From contig NZ_CP115842.1 of the NCBI RefSeq assembly GCF_013318015.2, positions 1,859,001-1,923,000 of the forward strand: DNA of 64,000 bases, given 5' to 3'. Position 1 is the first letter of the stretch, and every line of letters begins with the position of its first letter. This document shows positions 9,214 to 17,920 of the stretch, in pieces. Position numbers and translations under genes: made by a program. The DNA comes from Agrobacterium tumefaciens. GTDB taxonomy: Bacteria; Pseudomonadota; Alphaproteobacteria; Rhizobiales; Rhizobiaceae. Below the pieces are notes generated by a model. It did not search any database. It saw nothing but the letters and a program-made list of their open reading frames with translations, and was not told the DNA's origin.

Positions 9214-10110
9214 CTATGTCCGTTTATGCGGCCTGATCGATGTCCTCAGTTCCACCAGTCTTTCCAGTGTCTCAAGGCTTCGATCGGGGCGGGCAGCGGA
9301 GAGGGCGAGCGCCATGGTTTCCATGGCAATGAAGGATGGGGCGTGTAGCGCTACCCCTTCGTTCTTTGCACGGGGCAGCAGGAGATAAGCGTTGGCGTGT
9401 TTTTTGAGCACGCTGTCTTCCTGGCCGAGCAGCATGATAATCGGGATGTCGAGGCGACCGGCCTCAGCGATTGCGGTTTGGGCTTCGCGGTGGGCGCGGC
9501 CGTGCAGGAGCATGATGAGGACGTGGCCGTTTTCAAGGTCGAGCAATTGTTCGGCAAGCGTGATGCCGGTGGCGTTCAGCGCATAGGAGCGAACGCCGGA
9601 GCGCTGGAACAGCCGGGCGGCGTAGGTGGCGATAATGCCGGAGGCTCCGATGCCGAGGACGCCGATGCCGCGTGCATCCGCTAGAAGACGCACGGCGGCG
9701 GCCATGGCGTCGCGGTTTTCCACAGTGGCCAGCATTTCCAGCGCGGTTTTCTGGTTCTCGAGAACGAAGTCGATTGCCGCGTCGCAGTTACCCAATATGG
9801 ATTTCGTGGTAGCAGCCAATTTTTCAACCGGCGAATCCGTCACGCCGAGATAGGCCTCCAGAGTTTCCTTGAGGTCGACCAGCCCCTGAAACCCAAGCGC
9901 CTGAATGGCGCGAATGACCGTCGCATCGGAGGTATTGGTCTCAAAGCCGATCTCCAGCGCCGATTTACAGAGAACGGCATGGCGGTGGCCGTCTATATAT
10001 TCGGCAACGGCAAGCAGCCCTGGCGAAAGACGGTCGCGCCGCTTGCGCAATTGCTCACCGAAACGGTCTGTATGCCTAGGCCTTGATGTACGGGTTTCGC
10101 CAGTCGTCAT
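9214..10110 (-). CDS. MurR/RpiR-family transcriptional regulator
   Basis: An N-terminal HTH_6 domain (SPGLLAVAEYIDGHRH...ALEIGFETNTSDATVIRAIQALGF) is followed by a SIS sugar-phosphate-binding domain (residues ~125-270, with GIGVLGIGASGIIATYAARLF and VLIMLLHGRAHREAQ). RpiR regulators sense sugar phosphates or amino-sugar phosphates. The ATG at 10110 is chosen (298 residues); a GTG at 10149 would add 13 residues. The gene stands alone between the rhamnose operon and the siderophore operon, both on the same strand, so its target is not evident. It could act on itself or on a distant catabolic operon. Confidence 0.85.
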   Translation of the reverse strand: MTTGETRTSRPRHTDRFGEQLRKRRDRLSPGLLAVAEYIDGHRHAVLCKSALEIGFETNTSDATVIRAIQALGFQGLVDLKETLEAYLGVTDSPVEKLAATTKSILGNCDAAIDFVLENQKTALEMLATVENRDAMAAAVRLLADARGIGVLGIGASGIIATYAARLFQRSGVRSYALNATGITLAEQLLDLENGHVLIMLLHGRAHREAQTAIAEAGRLDIPIIMLLGQEDSVLKKHANAYLLLPRAKNEGVALHAPSFIAMETMALALSAARPDRSLETLERLVELRTSIRPHKRT

Positions 10111-10206
10111 GGGACTTTCCGTGAAGGTGAGTTTCTTACTCTTCTTCACGGACTAGCAGGGCGCCAAGCTGGCAGGCAAGTGCTTTTGTCGCCGCGATCG
10201 TTCCCT

Positions 10207-11166
10207 TCACTTTTCAGCCGTCGGCCTTTTCGTCAGGTGCGACTGGATGGCGGAGACCATGAGGCTGAGAGCGGCATAGGAGTTGGAGATTGCCTCTTCC
10301 CGCGGCAGAAGGATGTAGCGACCGTTGCGGCAGGCCTGCAGAAAATTGCAGAAACCCGGCATTACAGCTTCCATCATGTCGATTTCGGCCTGCGGAGAAG
10401 CGCCGGTATCGGAACGATACGGATCGAAAATAAAGTCGGCGTCGAGTTCCGGCAAGCGCTCGGCGCTGATCTCGATGCGCTCGCCGTCTGGAATATTGTC
10501 GATGATGGCTGGGAAACGAAAACCGGCATCTCGCAGCACCCGGCCGAGCGCACGATACGTATGGTAGACGCTGATCTTGCCATTTAGTGGCTGGAACACC
10601 GAGACAGTGCTCGCGCCGGTATCGACCGAGGCCTTCAGCGCTTCGATCTGCGCCCGGTAGCGTCGGTCCAGAACGGCAAGTCGCGCCTGCGTGCCGGTCA
10701 GTTCAGCCAGCACCCTGTAGATATGCGGCGCGCCGTCCTTCGTATTGTCGATGGCGACGGTCGGGGCAATCTGTTCCAGTTTTTCGATAGGGGTGGGGCG
10801 GTCCGGTTCGGTCAGGATGAGATCGGGCTTGAGGGCGACTATCGCTTCCAGATCGGCGTTGATGGAGCCGATATAGGCAATGTCGCTATTGTCGAAATCG
10901 ACACCGGTCAGAATGGCGCTGGAGCGCAGGTAGGGTTTGCCGTCTCCACCCATGCGGCCATGGCTACCCACTGGTATCACACCCAATTCTATCAGCGGGA
11001 TGGTGAGATCGATGTCGTGCAGGGCGACGATACGTTTCGGCTGTAAGGGGACAGACACGGTGCGGCCGAGGTCGTCGGTAAAGGTCCGGCTGCCCTCCGC
11101 GTGAGCAACGCATACCCCCAGAAGAAGTCCGGCGGTTGAAACGAAAGCGAGAATGGTATTGCGCAT
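10207..11166 (-). CDS. Iron-siderophore ABC transporter, periplasmic binding protein
   Basis: This is a class III (FecB/FhuD, Peripla_BP_2) solute-binding protein. The start MRNTILAFVSTAGLLLGVCVAHA is a clear signal peptide with cleavage after AHA. The mature part begins with RTFTDDLGRTVSVPLQPKRIVAL, characteristic of ferric-siderophore/B12 binders, and continues with LKPDLILTEPDRPTPIEKLEQIAP. The start at ATG 11166 lies 7 bp after the permease gene. It is last in a leftward operon of ATPase, two permeases and binding protein. With a TonB receptor transcribed divergently, the substrate is most likely a ferric siderophore, perhaps hydroxamate-type; the exact ligand is unknown. Confidence 0.88.
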   Translation of the reverse strand: MRNTILAFVSTAGLLLGVCVAHAEGSRTFTDDLGRTVSVPLQPKRIVALHDIDLTIPLIELGVIPVGSHGRMGGDGKPYLRSSAILTGVDFDNSDIAYIGSINADLEAIVALKPDLILTEPDRPTPIEKLEQIAPTVAIDNTKDGAPHIYRVLAELTGTQARLAVLDRRYRAQIEALKASVDTGASTVSVFQPLNGKISVYHTYRALGRVLRDAGFRFPAIIDNIPDGERIEISAERLPELDADFIFDPYRSDTGASPQAEIDMMEAVMPGFCNFLQACRNGRYILLPREEAISNSYAALSLMVSAIQSHLTKRPTAEK

Positions 11167-11173
11167 GAAAGAC

Positions 11174-12214
11174 CTATAGGCGGTGCCGGTGAAACCAAAG
11201 AAGGGTAAGAAGCGTGGGGGCGCCCACGGCCGAAAGAACGAGCCCGGTCGGCAATTCCAGCGGTGAAAAAGCGGTTCGGGCAATCGTATCGGCAATTGCA
11301 ACCAGCGTCGCTCCTGCCAGACCCGCGCCCATAACAAGCCCGGTATGGGAGCTGCCCGGCAGCAAAAGTCGGGCGATATGCGGGCCGATCAGGCCGACAA
11401 AACCGATGCTGCCGATAAAGGAGATACAGGACGCGGTGAGAACGACCGCAAGGATGACATGCAGCGCTGATAGCCAGCGGGTGTGAACGCCGAGTGCCGC
11501 TGCATTATTGTCGCCGAGCGCCTGAACATCGGCGGCACGGGCGGTGAGGAGAACAAGACAAAGGGTGATGGCCAGGATGGCTGAAAGGATGGAGACGGCG
11601 CTCCAGGATGCGCCTTGCAGGTTTCCTACCATCCAGATCATCGCCGTCTGCAAATTGCGGATATCAAGCGATGCCATAAGGATAAGCAGCAAAGCTGATA
11701 AAAACCATGAGAAGCCGATACCCGTCAGAACGAAGCGCAGCCGTGAGGTGACACCGGAAAGCGAAAAGACGATTGCAGCACTCGCCATCCCACCGGCGAT
11801 ACCGGCCAGGGGGCGGAATATCACCGGCAGGGATGGCAACAAAAACAGGCAGCCCAGCACCGCGAGCAACGCGCCTTCGCGCACGCCGAGCAGACCCGGG
11901 TCGGCAAGGCTGTTGCGTGTGGTCGCTTGCATGATGGCACCGGCAACGCCCAGCATGGCGCCGGAGACCATGGCAAGCGCCAGGCGCGAAAAGCGAAAGT
12001 CGAGAACCATCACGGCGTCATTCGAGGCGGGATCATTATTTCCAGCGGTCAATAAAGACCACAGGGAGGAGGCCGGGATATATTGGCTGCCGGCGGTGAG
12101 CGACCAGACGGCGACAAGCGTAAGGCAAAGGGTAAGCGTCACCATAATAGCCAGCCGCTGCGGCAAGAGGCGAATTGAAAAATGCGCCAGTCTGATGACC
12201 CTGTAACGGTTCAT
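11174..12214 (-). CDS. FecCD-family iron-siderophore permease (second)
   Basis: The 346-residue inner-membrane protein has the FecCD (BtuC-like) fold of about ten helices. Diagnostic segments are LDFRFSRLALAMVSGAMLGVAGAIMQ, NSLADPGLLGVREGA, the coupling region ALGVHTRW and FIGSIGFVGLIGPHIARLLLPG. The start ATG overlaps the upstream permease stop by 4 bp. Presumably it pairs with the upstream permease to form a heterodimeric channel, in contrast to homodimeric BtuC. The operon also supplies the ATPase and binding protein. Confidence 0.9.
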   Translation of the reverse strand: MNRYRVIRLAHFSIRLLPQRLAIMVTLTLCLTLVAVWSLTAGSQYIPASSLWSLLTAGNNDPASNDAVMVLDFRFSRLALAMVSGAMLGVAGAIMQATTRNSLADPGLLGVREGALLAVLGCLFLLPSLPVIFRPLAGIAGGMASAAIVFSLSGVTSRLRFVLTGIGFSWFLSALLLILMASLDIRNLQTAMIWMVGNLQGASWSAVSILSAILAITLCLVLLTARAADVQALGDNNAAALGVHTRWLSALHVILAVVLTASCISFIGSIGFVGLIGPHIARLLLPGSSHTGLVMGAGLAGATLVAIADTIARTAFSPLELPTGLVLSAVGAPTLLTLLWFHRHRL

Positions 12215-13254
12215 TTCAGCACCCTGCGCACCAACCAGAGAAAGACCGGGGCCCCGACAAGGCCGGTCATTGCCCCAGTCGGCAGTTCCTTTGGCGCAAG
12301 GATCAGGCGGGCGGCGAGATCGGCGGCGATCAGTAAAACCGCGCCGCCGAGCGCGGCTATGGGAATGGCAAGCAGAAGCCGCCCCGTTCTTAGCCGCGAC
12401 ACGAGTGGCGGCACCACCAGACCGACGAAACCGATAGGCCCGGTGACGGCTATGGCCGCGCCACAGAACAGCGATATTGCGGCAAGCGCCAAGATTCGGG
12501 TCGAGCGGACAGGTACGCCAAGCGTTGTGGCGGTGGTGTCACCCAAAGCGAGCAGATCGAGTCGCGGCGCGACGACAAATGCAAGGAGAAGTGCGATAAT
12601 GGCGGCAGGCAGGGCGGCGGCGACGGCTGCCATCGAAATGCCTGCCGTATCGCCAACCAGCCAGAAGCGCATCTGCTGTAATGTTTCCTCGTTGAGAATG
12701 AGGATGGCGGAGGTAAGGGTTCCGGCAAGCGTCGACAGCGAGATGCCGCAAAAGACGAGTTTTGCTGGCGTCAGACCCTGCCGTCCGGCGGACGCGAGCA
12801 GAAGGACGAGCCAGAAGCTGATGCCTGCGCCGGTGGCCGCCAGCACAGGGCGCAAGGCCGGCGTTGCGATTAACCCCAGCGGCGTCACGGTCGCCGCGAC
12901 GACGGCGAGGCTCGCGCCCGCATTTAACCCCAGAATATGCGGCTCGCCCAGCGGGTTTCGAAGCAGGGTCTGCAACAGAAGCCCTGCCACTCCAAGGCAG
13001 GCGCCGGCTTGCAGCGCCGCAAGCAGACGCGGAAGCCGCAGACGCAGCAAAACCTGCTGGTCGAAATTGCGGGCGTCGTAGGAAAATATCAGGTCGTTCA
13101 GAACATGTGGGGCAATGGCGCGCGGGCCAGAGCCAATATGTGCCAGAATCAGAAGCAGCATGGCCAGAAGCATAAGCAGTGTTGCCACAAGCGCGCGGCC
13201 ATAGGCCTGTTCCTGCATGGCGGGCTTGCTGTAGCTCATCCTGGCGAACATCAT
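12211..13254 (-). CDS. FecCD-family iron-siderophore permease (first)
   Basis: A polytopic permease of about 347 residues, with RLRLPRLLAALQAGACLGVAG, NPLGEPHILGLNAGAS, TTLGVPVRSTR and GPIGFVGLVVPPLVSRL, the conserved FecCD blocks including the ATPase-contact helix. The start chosen is the ATG at 13254, overlapping the ATPase stop (ATGA); a second ATG follows immediately. A longer in-frame reading into the ATPase gene is rejected as a shadow. It is translationally coupled both upstream and downstream. Confidence 0.9.
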   Translation of the reverse strand: MMFARMSYSKPAMQEQAYGRALVATLLMLLAMLLLILAHIGSGPRAIAPHVLNDLIFSYDARNFDQQVLLRLRLPRLLAALQAGACLGVAGLLLQTLLRNPLGEPHILGLNAGASLAVVAATVTPLGLIATPALRPVLAATGAGISFWLVLLLASAGRQGLTPAKLVFCGISLSTLAGTLTSAILILNEETLQQMRFWLVGDTAGISMAAVAAALPAAIIALLLAFVVAPRLDLLALGDTTATTLGVPVRSTRILALAAISLFCGAAIAVTGPIGFVGLVVPPLVSRLRTGRLLLAIPIAALGGAVLLIAADLAARLILAPKELPTGAMTGLVGAPVFLWLVRRVLK

Positions 13255-14075
13255 GCCGCGCCAGTCCGTCCGGGCAGGGGAAGGAAAACCGGCCTCGCCG
13301 TGACCGGATGCGTCAGCTGGGCGACAGGCATGTCGAAAACGTCCGAGATGATTTGGGCATCGCACAGCGTCGCTGTTTCCAGCCGGTGCCGCAGCCGTCC
13401 ATCCTTTAGAAAAATCAGGTGATCGGCATATTGCAGGGCGAGATTGATATCATGCAGCACGGCAACGATCGTGCGGTTGTGGTTGGTGACGAGGCCAGCC
13501 AGCATATCCAGCACCTCTATCTGGTGGTGCAGATCCAGAAATGTCGTCGGTTCGTCCAGCAGGATGACATCTGTCTGCTGCGCAAGCGCCATGGCGATCC
13601 ACGCGCGCTGGCGCTGGCCGCCGGAGAGGCTGTCGATTGCTCTTTCGGCAAGGCCTGACATGCCGGTCACGGAAAGTGCCTCGTCCACTGCGTCCGCGTC
13701 TTCCTCGCTCCACTGCTTCAAAAATCCCTGATGCGGGTAGCGGCCACGGGAGACGAGATCGAAGACCGAAAGCCCTTCCGGCGTGTGGTTCTGCTGTGCC
13801 AGCATGCCAAGCCGCTTCGCCACTTCCCGTGTGGGATGATGAAATATGTCGCGGCCGTCGAGAAGGATATGGCCGCCTGCCGGGCGGTGCAGGCGGGCAA
13901 GTGCGGAGAGAAGCGTCGATTTTCCCGACCCGTTCGGACCGAGCAGAACGGTGAATCGGTTCGGGGCAACGTCTATGGACACGTCGGCAAGCACGGGCGT
14001 GTCGCCATAGGCAAACTCAATTGCCTTGGCCGCAAGACGTATGTCCGCGCGTCTATTTTTGCCACCGTCGTCCAA
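13251..14075 (-). CDS. Iron-siderophore ABC transporter ATPase (FepC/FhuC-like)
   Basis: A 274-residue ABC ATPase with Walker A GPNGSGKST, Q-loop AQQNHTPEG, signature [15 protein letters not shown], Walker B DVILLDEPT and switch His in AVLHDINLAL. LAQQTDVILLDEPTTFLD is typical of the iron-siderophore/B12 class. The start is TTG at 14073-14075; no ATG lies nearby, and GGGGAAG sits about 5 bp upstream. It is the first gene of the uptake operon and is transcribed away from the receptor gene. An iron-box motif lies about 40 bp upstream of its start, so expression should rise when iron is scarce. Confidence 0.92.
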   Translation of the reverse strand: MDDGGKNRRADIRLAAKAIEFAYGDTPVLADVSIDVAPNRFTVLLGPNGSGKSTLLSALARLHRPAGGHILLDGRDIFHHPTREVAKRLGMLAQQNHTPEGLSVFDLVSRGRYPHQGFLKQWSEEDADAVDEALSVTGMSGLAERAIDSLSGGQRQRAWIAMALAQQTDVILLDEPTTFLDLHHQIEVLDMLAGLVTNHNRTIVAVLHDINLALQYADHLIFLKDGRLRHRLETATLCDAQIISDVFDMPVAQLTHPVTARPVFLPLPGRTGAA

Positions 14076-14115
14076 GATCTTCCCCGTTTGAATGAGCCGC
14101 CACCAGAATTATTGA

Positions 14116-14130
14116 TGACTGTAGTAGTCA
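14116..14130 (-). promoter_or_regulatory. RirA iron-responsive operator (IRO box), ATPase-operon side
   Basis: The 15-mer TGACTGTAGTAGTCA fits the rhizobial IRO consensus TGA-N9-TCA bound by the iron-sulfur repressor RirA. It lies 41 bp upstream of the ATPase TTG start. Its reverse complement TGACTACTACAGTCA differs at one position from the second box at 14271-14285. Confidence 0.7.
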
Positions 14131-14270
14131 AGTATACAGCTTTCGAAAAGCCGGTTTTTACGCGGTGATTTGCACAAAAAGCGACGATCTGGGCCTCGAA
14201 TCAGAACTGTGGAGGCATGAGGGAGCGCGCATTCGCCAGATGTTTCGCCGGTGACAAGCCGAATTAAAGT

Positions 14271-14285
14271 TGACTACTACATTCA
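14271..14285 (+). promoter_or_regulatory. RirA iron-responsive operator (IRO box), receptor side
   Basis: TGACTACTACATTCA again fits TGA-N9-TCA. It lies about 62 bp upstream of the receptor ATG at 14348. Flanks are conserved with the first box in inverted orientation (TTGATGA...GTAGTAGTCAA on the opposite strand here), so the two divergent promoters carry matching operators. Confidence 0.7.
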
Positions 14286-14347
14286 TCAATTGAAAGAGCG
14301 GTGCATCATCGTCGCGATGACGTAAGGGGCAGCCGGGGACAAGACAG

Positions 14348-16519
14348 ATGCATGACGGTTCGATGATCATTCAGGTAGGCTCGCGAGCGCTGTTGGCGTT
14401 GCTTCTGGCCGGAGTTGCCCTGCCTGCTTTTGCGCAGGAGAATACGGCACCGAAGAAAAATGCCGACGAGACGACCGTGCTTGAGACGATAACCGTTAAT
14501 GCCGACGTCAAAAAAGGCGCGCGCGGTTATCAGCCGATAACCACGGGCACTGCGACGCGCACCGAGACGCCGATCCTCGATATTCCGCAATCGGTTAACG
14601 TCGTGACCAATGAAGTGCTTCGCGACCAGCAGGCGCGCTCGCTGGATGATGCTCTCGCCAATGTCAGTGGCGTTACCCAGTCAAACACGCTGGGCGGCAC
14701 GCAGGATGCCGTTATCCGCCGTGGTTTTGGTGACAACCGCGACGGCTCGATCCTCATCAACGGGCTAAAGACCGCATTGCCGCATTCCTTCAACGATATG
14801 GCGGAGCGAGTGGAAGTGCTGAAAGGGCCAGCCTCCACGCTCTACGGCATTCTCGATCCGGGCGGCATGGTGAATGTCGTGACGAAGAAGCCCGAGGATA
14901 CTTTCTCTGCCGAAGCCTATTCGCGCTTCTCAGCCTTTGGGGCGGGCAAGTATGGTGCATCCGGCGGTTTCGATGTGACCGGACCTATTGCGGGAACGGA
15001 TTTTTCCTATCGCCTGATCGGTCAGGGGGAGAACAGCGACTACTGGCGCAATTTTGGTGAGAAGAAGAACTGGCTGATCGCACCCTCGCTAAAATGGAGC
15101 GGCGAGGATACCGACATTACGGTTTCCTATATGCATGAGGATTACAGCGTGCCCTTCGATCGCGGCACGATCTTCGATCCGGCGACAGGAAAGGCAATCA
15201 ATGTCAGCCGACGTCTCAGGCTGGACGAGGCCTATAACATCACCGATGGCAAATCCGATCTGGCGAGTATCTCAATAGACCGCCAATTGTCCGAAGACTG
15301 GAAACTGTCGCTGAACTACGCCTATAGCCAAAACGAATATTCCGACAACCAGGCCCGCGTGATGGGTTACAATTCCCGCACGGGGCAGGTGACGCGGCGC
15401 GCTGACGCCACGCAATATTCCACCATCTACAACCACGCGGCCCGCGCTGACCTGACCGGTGAGGCTGATATTGGTGGCCTGCGCAACGATCTGCTGTTCG
15501 GCATGTCCTACGATTACAGCGACACGCTGCGCACCAACATGTTGCGATGCGCAAATTCCTCGAATTTCAACATTAACAATCCCGTTTACGGCAGGTTGCC
15601 GGCGTGCACGACGGTCAGGGCCGTCGACAGCGACCAGACGGAGGAGCTTTCCACTGCTTCGATCTATATGCAGGACGCCGTGCATCTGGGCGATCAATGG
15701 ATCGCTGTCGGCGGTTTGCGCTACCAGTATTACGACATCTATGCCGGCAAAGGCCGCCCCTTCGTCGTCAACACCCAGAACAATGGCGGCGAACTCATCC
15801 CCAATGCTGGTCTCGTCTACAAGATCACGCCGAATGCATCCCTTTATGCCAATGTGGCGAAAACCTTCCGCCCGCAATCCTCGATCGGAGCCTATTATGG
15901 CGGGCTCGATCCGGAGGAGGGCATTTCCTATGAGGTGGGCGCCAAGTTCGACCTGTTCACCGGTTTGAATGCCAATATTGCTTTGTTTAATGCCCGCAAG
16001 CGCAATGTCGCCTATTCGGAGGATGTAGGCGGTGTGTCGACGGTGAAGGCCGCCGGTCTCGTTCGCTCGCGCGGGGTGGAGGTGGATATTGCCGGCAACC
16101 TTACCGATAGTCTCGATCTAATCGCAAGTTATGCCTATACGGACGCTCTCGTTCTCGAAGATTCCACCTATGCCGGCAAGCGCTTGCCGAATGTCGCGCG
16201 TCACACCGGCTCGCTGTTTCTTGCCTATGATGTCGGTGAGGTCGGGCCGAACGGCAACACGCTGCGGATCGGCGGAGGAGTGCGGGCCGTCGGCCAGCGT
16301 GCCGGCATCAACGACAATTCCTATGACCTGCCGGGTTATGCCGTGTTCGACGCCTTTGCGACCTATACGCTTCAGCTGGAGAAACCGGTGACCCTACAGC
16401 TCAATCTGAAGAACATCTTCGACAAAAGCTATTATACCTCATCCATTGGCTCCACCAGCTACGCCAATGCTGTCGGCGAGCCCTTCAACGTCAGCCTCAC
16501 GGCCAGCGTGAAATTCTAA
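14348..16519 (+). CDS. TonB-dependent siderophore receptor (FhuA/FoxA type)
   Basis: The 723-residue outer-membrane receptor has a signal peptide (IIQVGSRALLALLLAGVALPAFA), a TonB-box-like ETITVNA, a plug domain (about 55-180; IPQSVNVVTNEVLRDQQA, VEVLKGPASTLYG, GGMVNVVTKKP) and a 22-strand barrel ending in Phe (SLTASVKF). The plug pattern and size match siderophore receptors of the ferrichrome/ferrioxamine group. TonB-ExbBD would drive import to the divergent ABC system. ATG 14348 is taken as the start; ATG 14363 would also give a good signal peptide. An IRO box precedes it. The precise siderophore cannot be read from sequence. Confidence 0.92.
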   Translation: MHDGSMIIQVGSRALLALLLAGVALPAFAQENTAPKKNADETTVLETITVNADVKKGARGYQPITTGTATRTETPILDIPQSVNVVTNEVLRDQQARSLDDALANVSGVTQSNTLGGTQDAVIRRGFGDNRDGSILINGLKTALPHSFNDMAERVEVLKGPASTLYGILDPGGMVNVVTKKPEDTFSAEAYSRFSAFGAGKYGASGGFDVTGPIAGTDFSYRLIGQGENSDYWRNFGEKKNWLIAPSLKWSGEDTDITVSYMHEDYSVPFDRGTIFDPATGKAINVSRRLRLDEAYNITDGKSDLASISIDRQLSEDWKLSLNYAYSQNEYSDNQARVMGYNSRTGQVTRRADATQYSTIYNHAARADLTGEADIGGLRNDLLFGMSYDYSDTLRTNMLRCANSSNFNINNPVYGRLPACTTVRAVDSDQTEELSTASIYMQDAVHLGDQWIAVGGLRYQYYDIYAGKGRPFVVNTQNNGGELIPNAGLVYKITPNASLYANVAKTFRPQSSIGAYYGGLDPEEGISYEVGAKFDLFTGLNANIALFNARKRNVAYSEDVGGVSTVKAAGLVRSRGVEVDIAGNLTDSLDLIASYAYTDALVLEDSTYAGKRLPNVARHTGSLFLAYDVGEVGPNGNTLRIGGGVRAVGQRAGINDNSYDLPGYAVFDAFATYTLQLEKPVTLQLNLKNIFDKSYYTSSIGSTSYANAVGEPFNVSLTASVKF

Positions 16520-16647
16520 GGGTACAGGCGGCGCAATCCATCTGGGTCTTGCCGCTGCTGATGAAAGCAGACTCGTGCGTTTCTTGCATGTCTGCGCTGC
16601 ATTAAAGCCTATTTAATATGCGGCAAAACCGGGTATCTTGTTTTCAT

Positions 16648-16798
16648 CGAAGCGATGCACCTCCTCCCGCAAAGCTTCGGATTGAGATGACCCTATCCTC
16701 CTCCCAAGGGTTGTCTTGTGAACAATGGCACTCCTCCTCCCAGCCGTTGTTCGAAATTTCGGAAAGCCTGCCGCACCTCCTCCCGCGGCAGGCTTTTT
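16648..16798 (+). ncRNA. Tandem array of four CCUCCUCCC-loop small RNAs (cuckoo/CcsR-like)
   Basis: Four consecutive hairpins each expose CCTCCTCCC in the loop. Hairpin 1 is 16648-16679 (CGAAGC/GCTTCG arms), hairpin 2 is 16686-16715 (GATGACCCT/AGGGTTGTC, two G-U pairs), hairpin 3 is 16720-16752 (GAACAATGGC/GCCGTTGTTC, one G-U pair) and hairpin 4 is 16763-16796 (12-bp perfect arms, then T5). The loops are at 16660-16668, 16697-16705, 16733-16741 and 16776-16784. The arms differ in sequence but the loops are identical, so the structure is under selection. Hairpin 4 looks like a Rho-independent terminator, fixing plus-strand transcription. Known relatives are the CcsR RNAs of Rhodobacter and the alphaproteobacterial cuckoo family, whose C-rich loops resemble anti-Shine-Dalgarno sequence. 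No DUF1127 gene precedes them here. The promoter is unclear: CTTGCA (16583) and CCTATTT (16608) are poorly spaced. Confidence 0.8.
16763..16798 (+). terminator. Rho-independent terminator (fourth small-RNA hairpin)
   Basis: AAAGCCTGCCGC and GCGGCAGGCTTT form a 12-bp perfect stem around a loop containing CCTCCTCCC, followed by TTTTT within the arm end and tail. It ends the small-RNA transcript about 20 bp before the convergent dinB 3' end. Confidence 0.8.
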
Positions 16799-16817
16799 CG
16801 TTTTCGGGACAGGGGCA

Positions 16818-17897
16818 TCACAGGCCAAGCGCGAGCTGCGCTTCCTCTTCACTCTCTTCGGTGCTCAGCGAGGAAAGGGTAATCCCCAACAGCCTTACCG
16901 GACGTTTGAATGGAAAGACGGAGGCAAGCAGGCTCTCTGACATCTCCTGGATCGTTGCGAGGTCAGACACGGCTCCCGACACTGTTTTGCTGCGTGTCGC
17001 CTGGCTGAAATCCGAATATTTGATTTTCACGGTCACCGTCTTTCCCGTGATGTCGTGGGCCTCGCAATAACGCCATACTTTCTGAGCCAAAGGGCCAAGC
17101 TCCGCCTTCGCCAGATTGAGATCGTCGATATCCTCGGCGAATGTGTCTTCTGCACCGACAGATTTGCGGATGCGATCGGGCTTGACCTGTCGTTCATCGA
17201 TACCGCGGGCGATGTTGTAGAAGTAAGGGCCGGACTTCCCGAAATGCTGTTGCAGAAAACCGAGTGATTTCGACTTGAGATCGAGCCCTGTTTCGATGCC
17301 GTGCCGTTTCATCCGCTCGGCCGTGGCGGGTCCTACGCCATGGAATTTCTTGACGGCCAGGGCTTCAACAAAGCCAGGCCCATTCTTCGGCGTAATGACG
17401 GCCTGGCCATTCGGTTTGTTCAGGTCGCTTGCCATCTTGGCCAGAAACTTGTTGTAGGAGATGCCGGCAGATGCATTGAGGCTGGTGACCGCCTTGATTT
17501 TTGCGCGGATCTCCAGCGCAATTTCGGTGGCGATCTCCATGCCTTTCAGGTTTTCGGTGACATCGAGATAGGCTTCGTCGAGCGATAGCGGCTCGATCAG
17601 AGGGGTATATTCGGCAAATATCTCGCGTATCTGTTGCGACACCTGCCGGTATACCTCGAAGCGTGGCGGTACGAAGATCAGATCCGGGCATTTCCGTTTG
17701 GCAGTGACGGACGGCATGGCTGAATGGACGCCGAAGGTTCTCGCCTCGTAACTCGCCGCAGCCACCACGCCTCGTGCGGCCGATCCGCCGACGGCGACCG
17801 GCAGGCCGCGAAGTGCGGGGTTGTCGCGTTGCTCCACCGATGCATAAAAGGCATCCATGTCGATATGGATGATCTTTCGAACAGCCGTGTTATCCAT
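16818..17897 (-). CDS. dinB: DNA polymerase IV (Y family)
   Basis: An error-prone translesion polymerase. Catalytic motifs are visible: IIHIDMDAFYASVEQR (first Asp), GVVAAASYEARTFGVHSAM, and LSLDEAYLDVT (second acidic pair). The little-finger domain is present and the C-terminus is QLALGL, a sliding-clamp-binding type motif. The ATG at 17897 is chosen (359 residues); a GTG at 17930 would overlap the upstream helicase gene by 10 bp. It follows the uvrD-like gene closely, so the pair probably forms a damage-inducible operon under the SOS box at 20083-20097. Confidence 0.94.
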   Translation of the reverse strand: MDNTAVRKIIHIDMDAFYASVEQRDNPALRGLPVAVGGSAARGVVAAASYEARTFGVHSAMPSVTAKRKCPDLIFVPPRFEVYRQVSQQIREIFAEYTPLIEPLSLDEAYLDVTENLKGMEIATEIALEIRAKIKAVTSLNASAGISYNKFLAKMASDLNKPNGQAVITPKNGPGFVEALAVKKFHGVGPATAERMKRHGIETGLDLKSKSLGFLQQHFGKSGPYFYNIARGIDERQVKPDRIRKSVGAEDTFAEDIDDLNLAKAELGPLAQKVWRYCEAHDITGKTVTVKIKYSDFSQATRSKTVSGAVSDLATIQEMSESLLASVFPFKRPVRLLGITLSSLSTEESEEEAQLALGL

Positions 17898-17920
17898 CGT
17901 TCCAGCCTGTACGATCTTCC

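Noticed and set aside
16648..16798. Reading the repeats as GGGAGGAGG ribosome-binding sites on the minus strand
   Set aside because: No start codons or open frames follow them at proper spacing on that strand. The terminator polarity of the fourth hairpin and the stem-loop symmetry favour plus-strand small RNAs.
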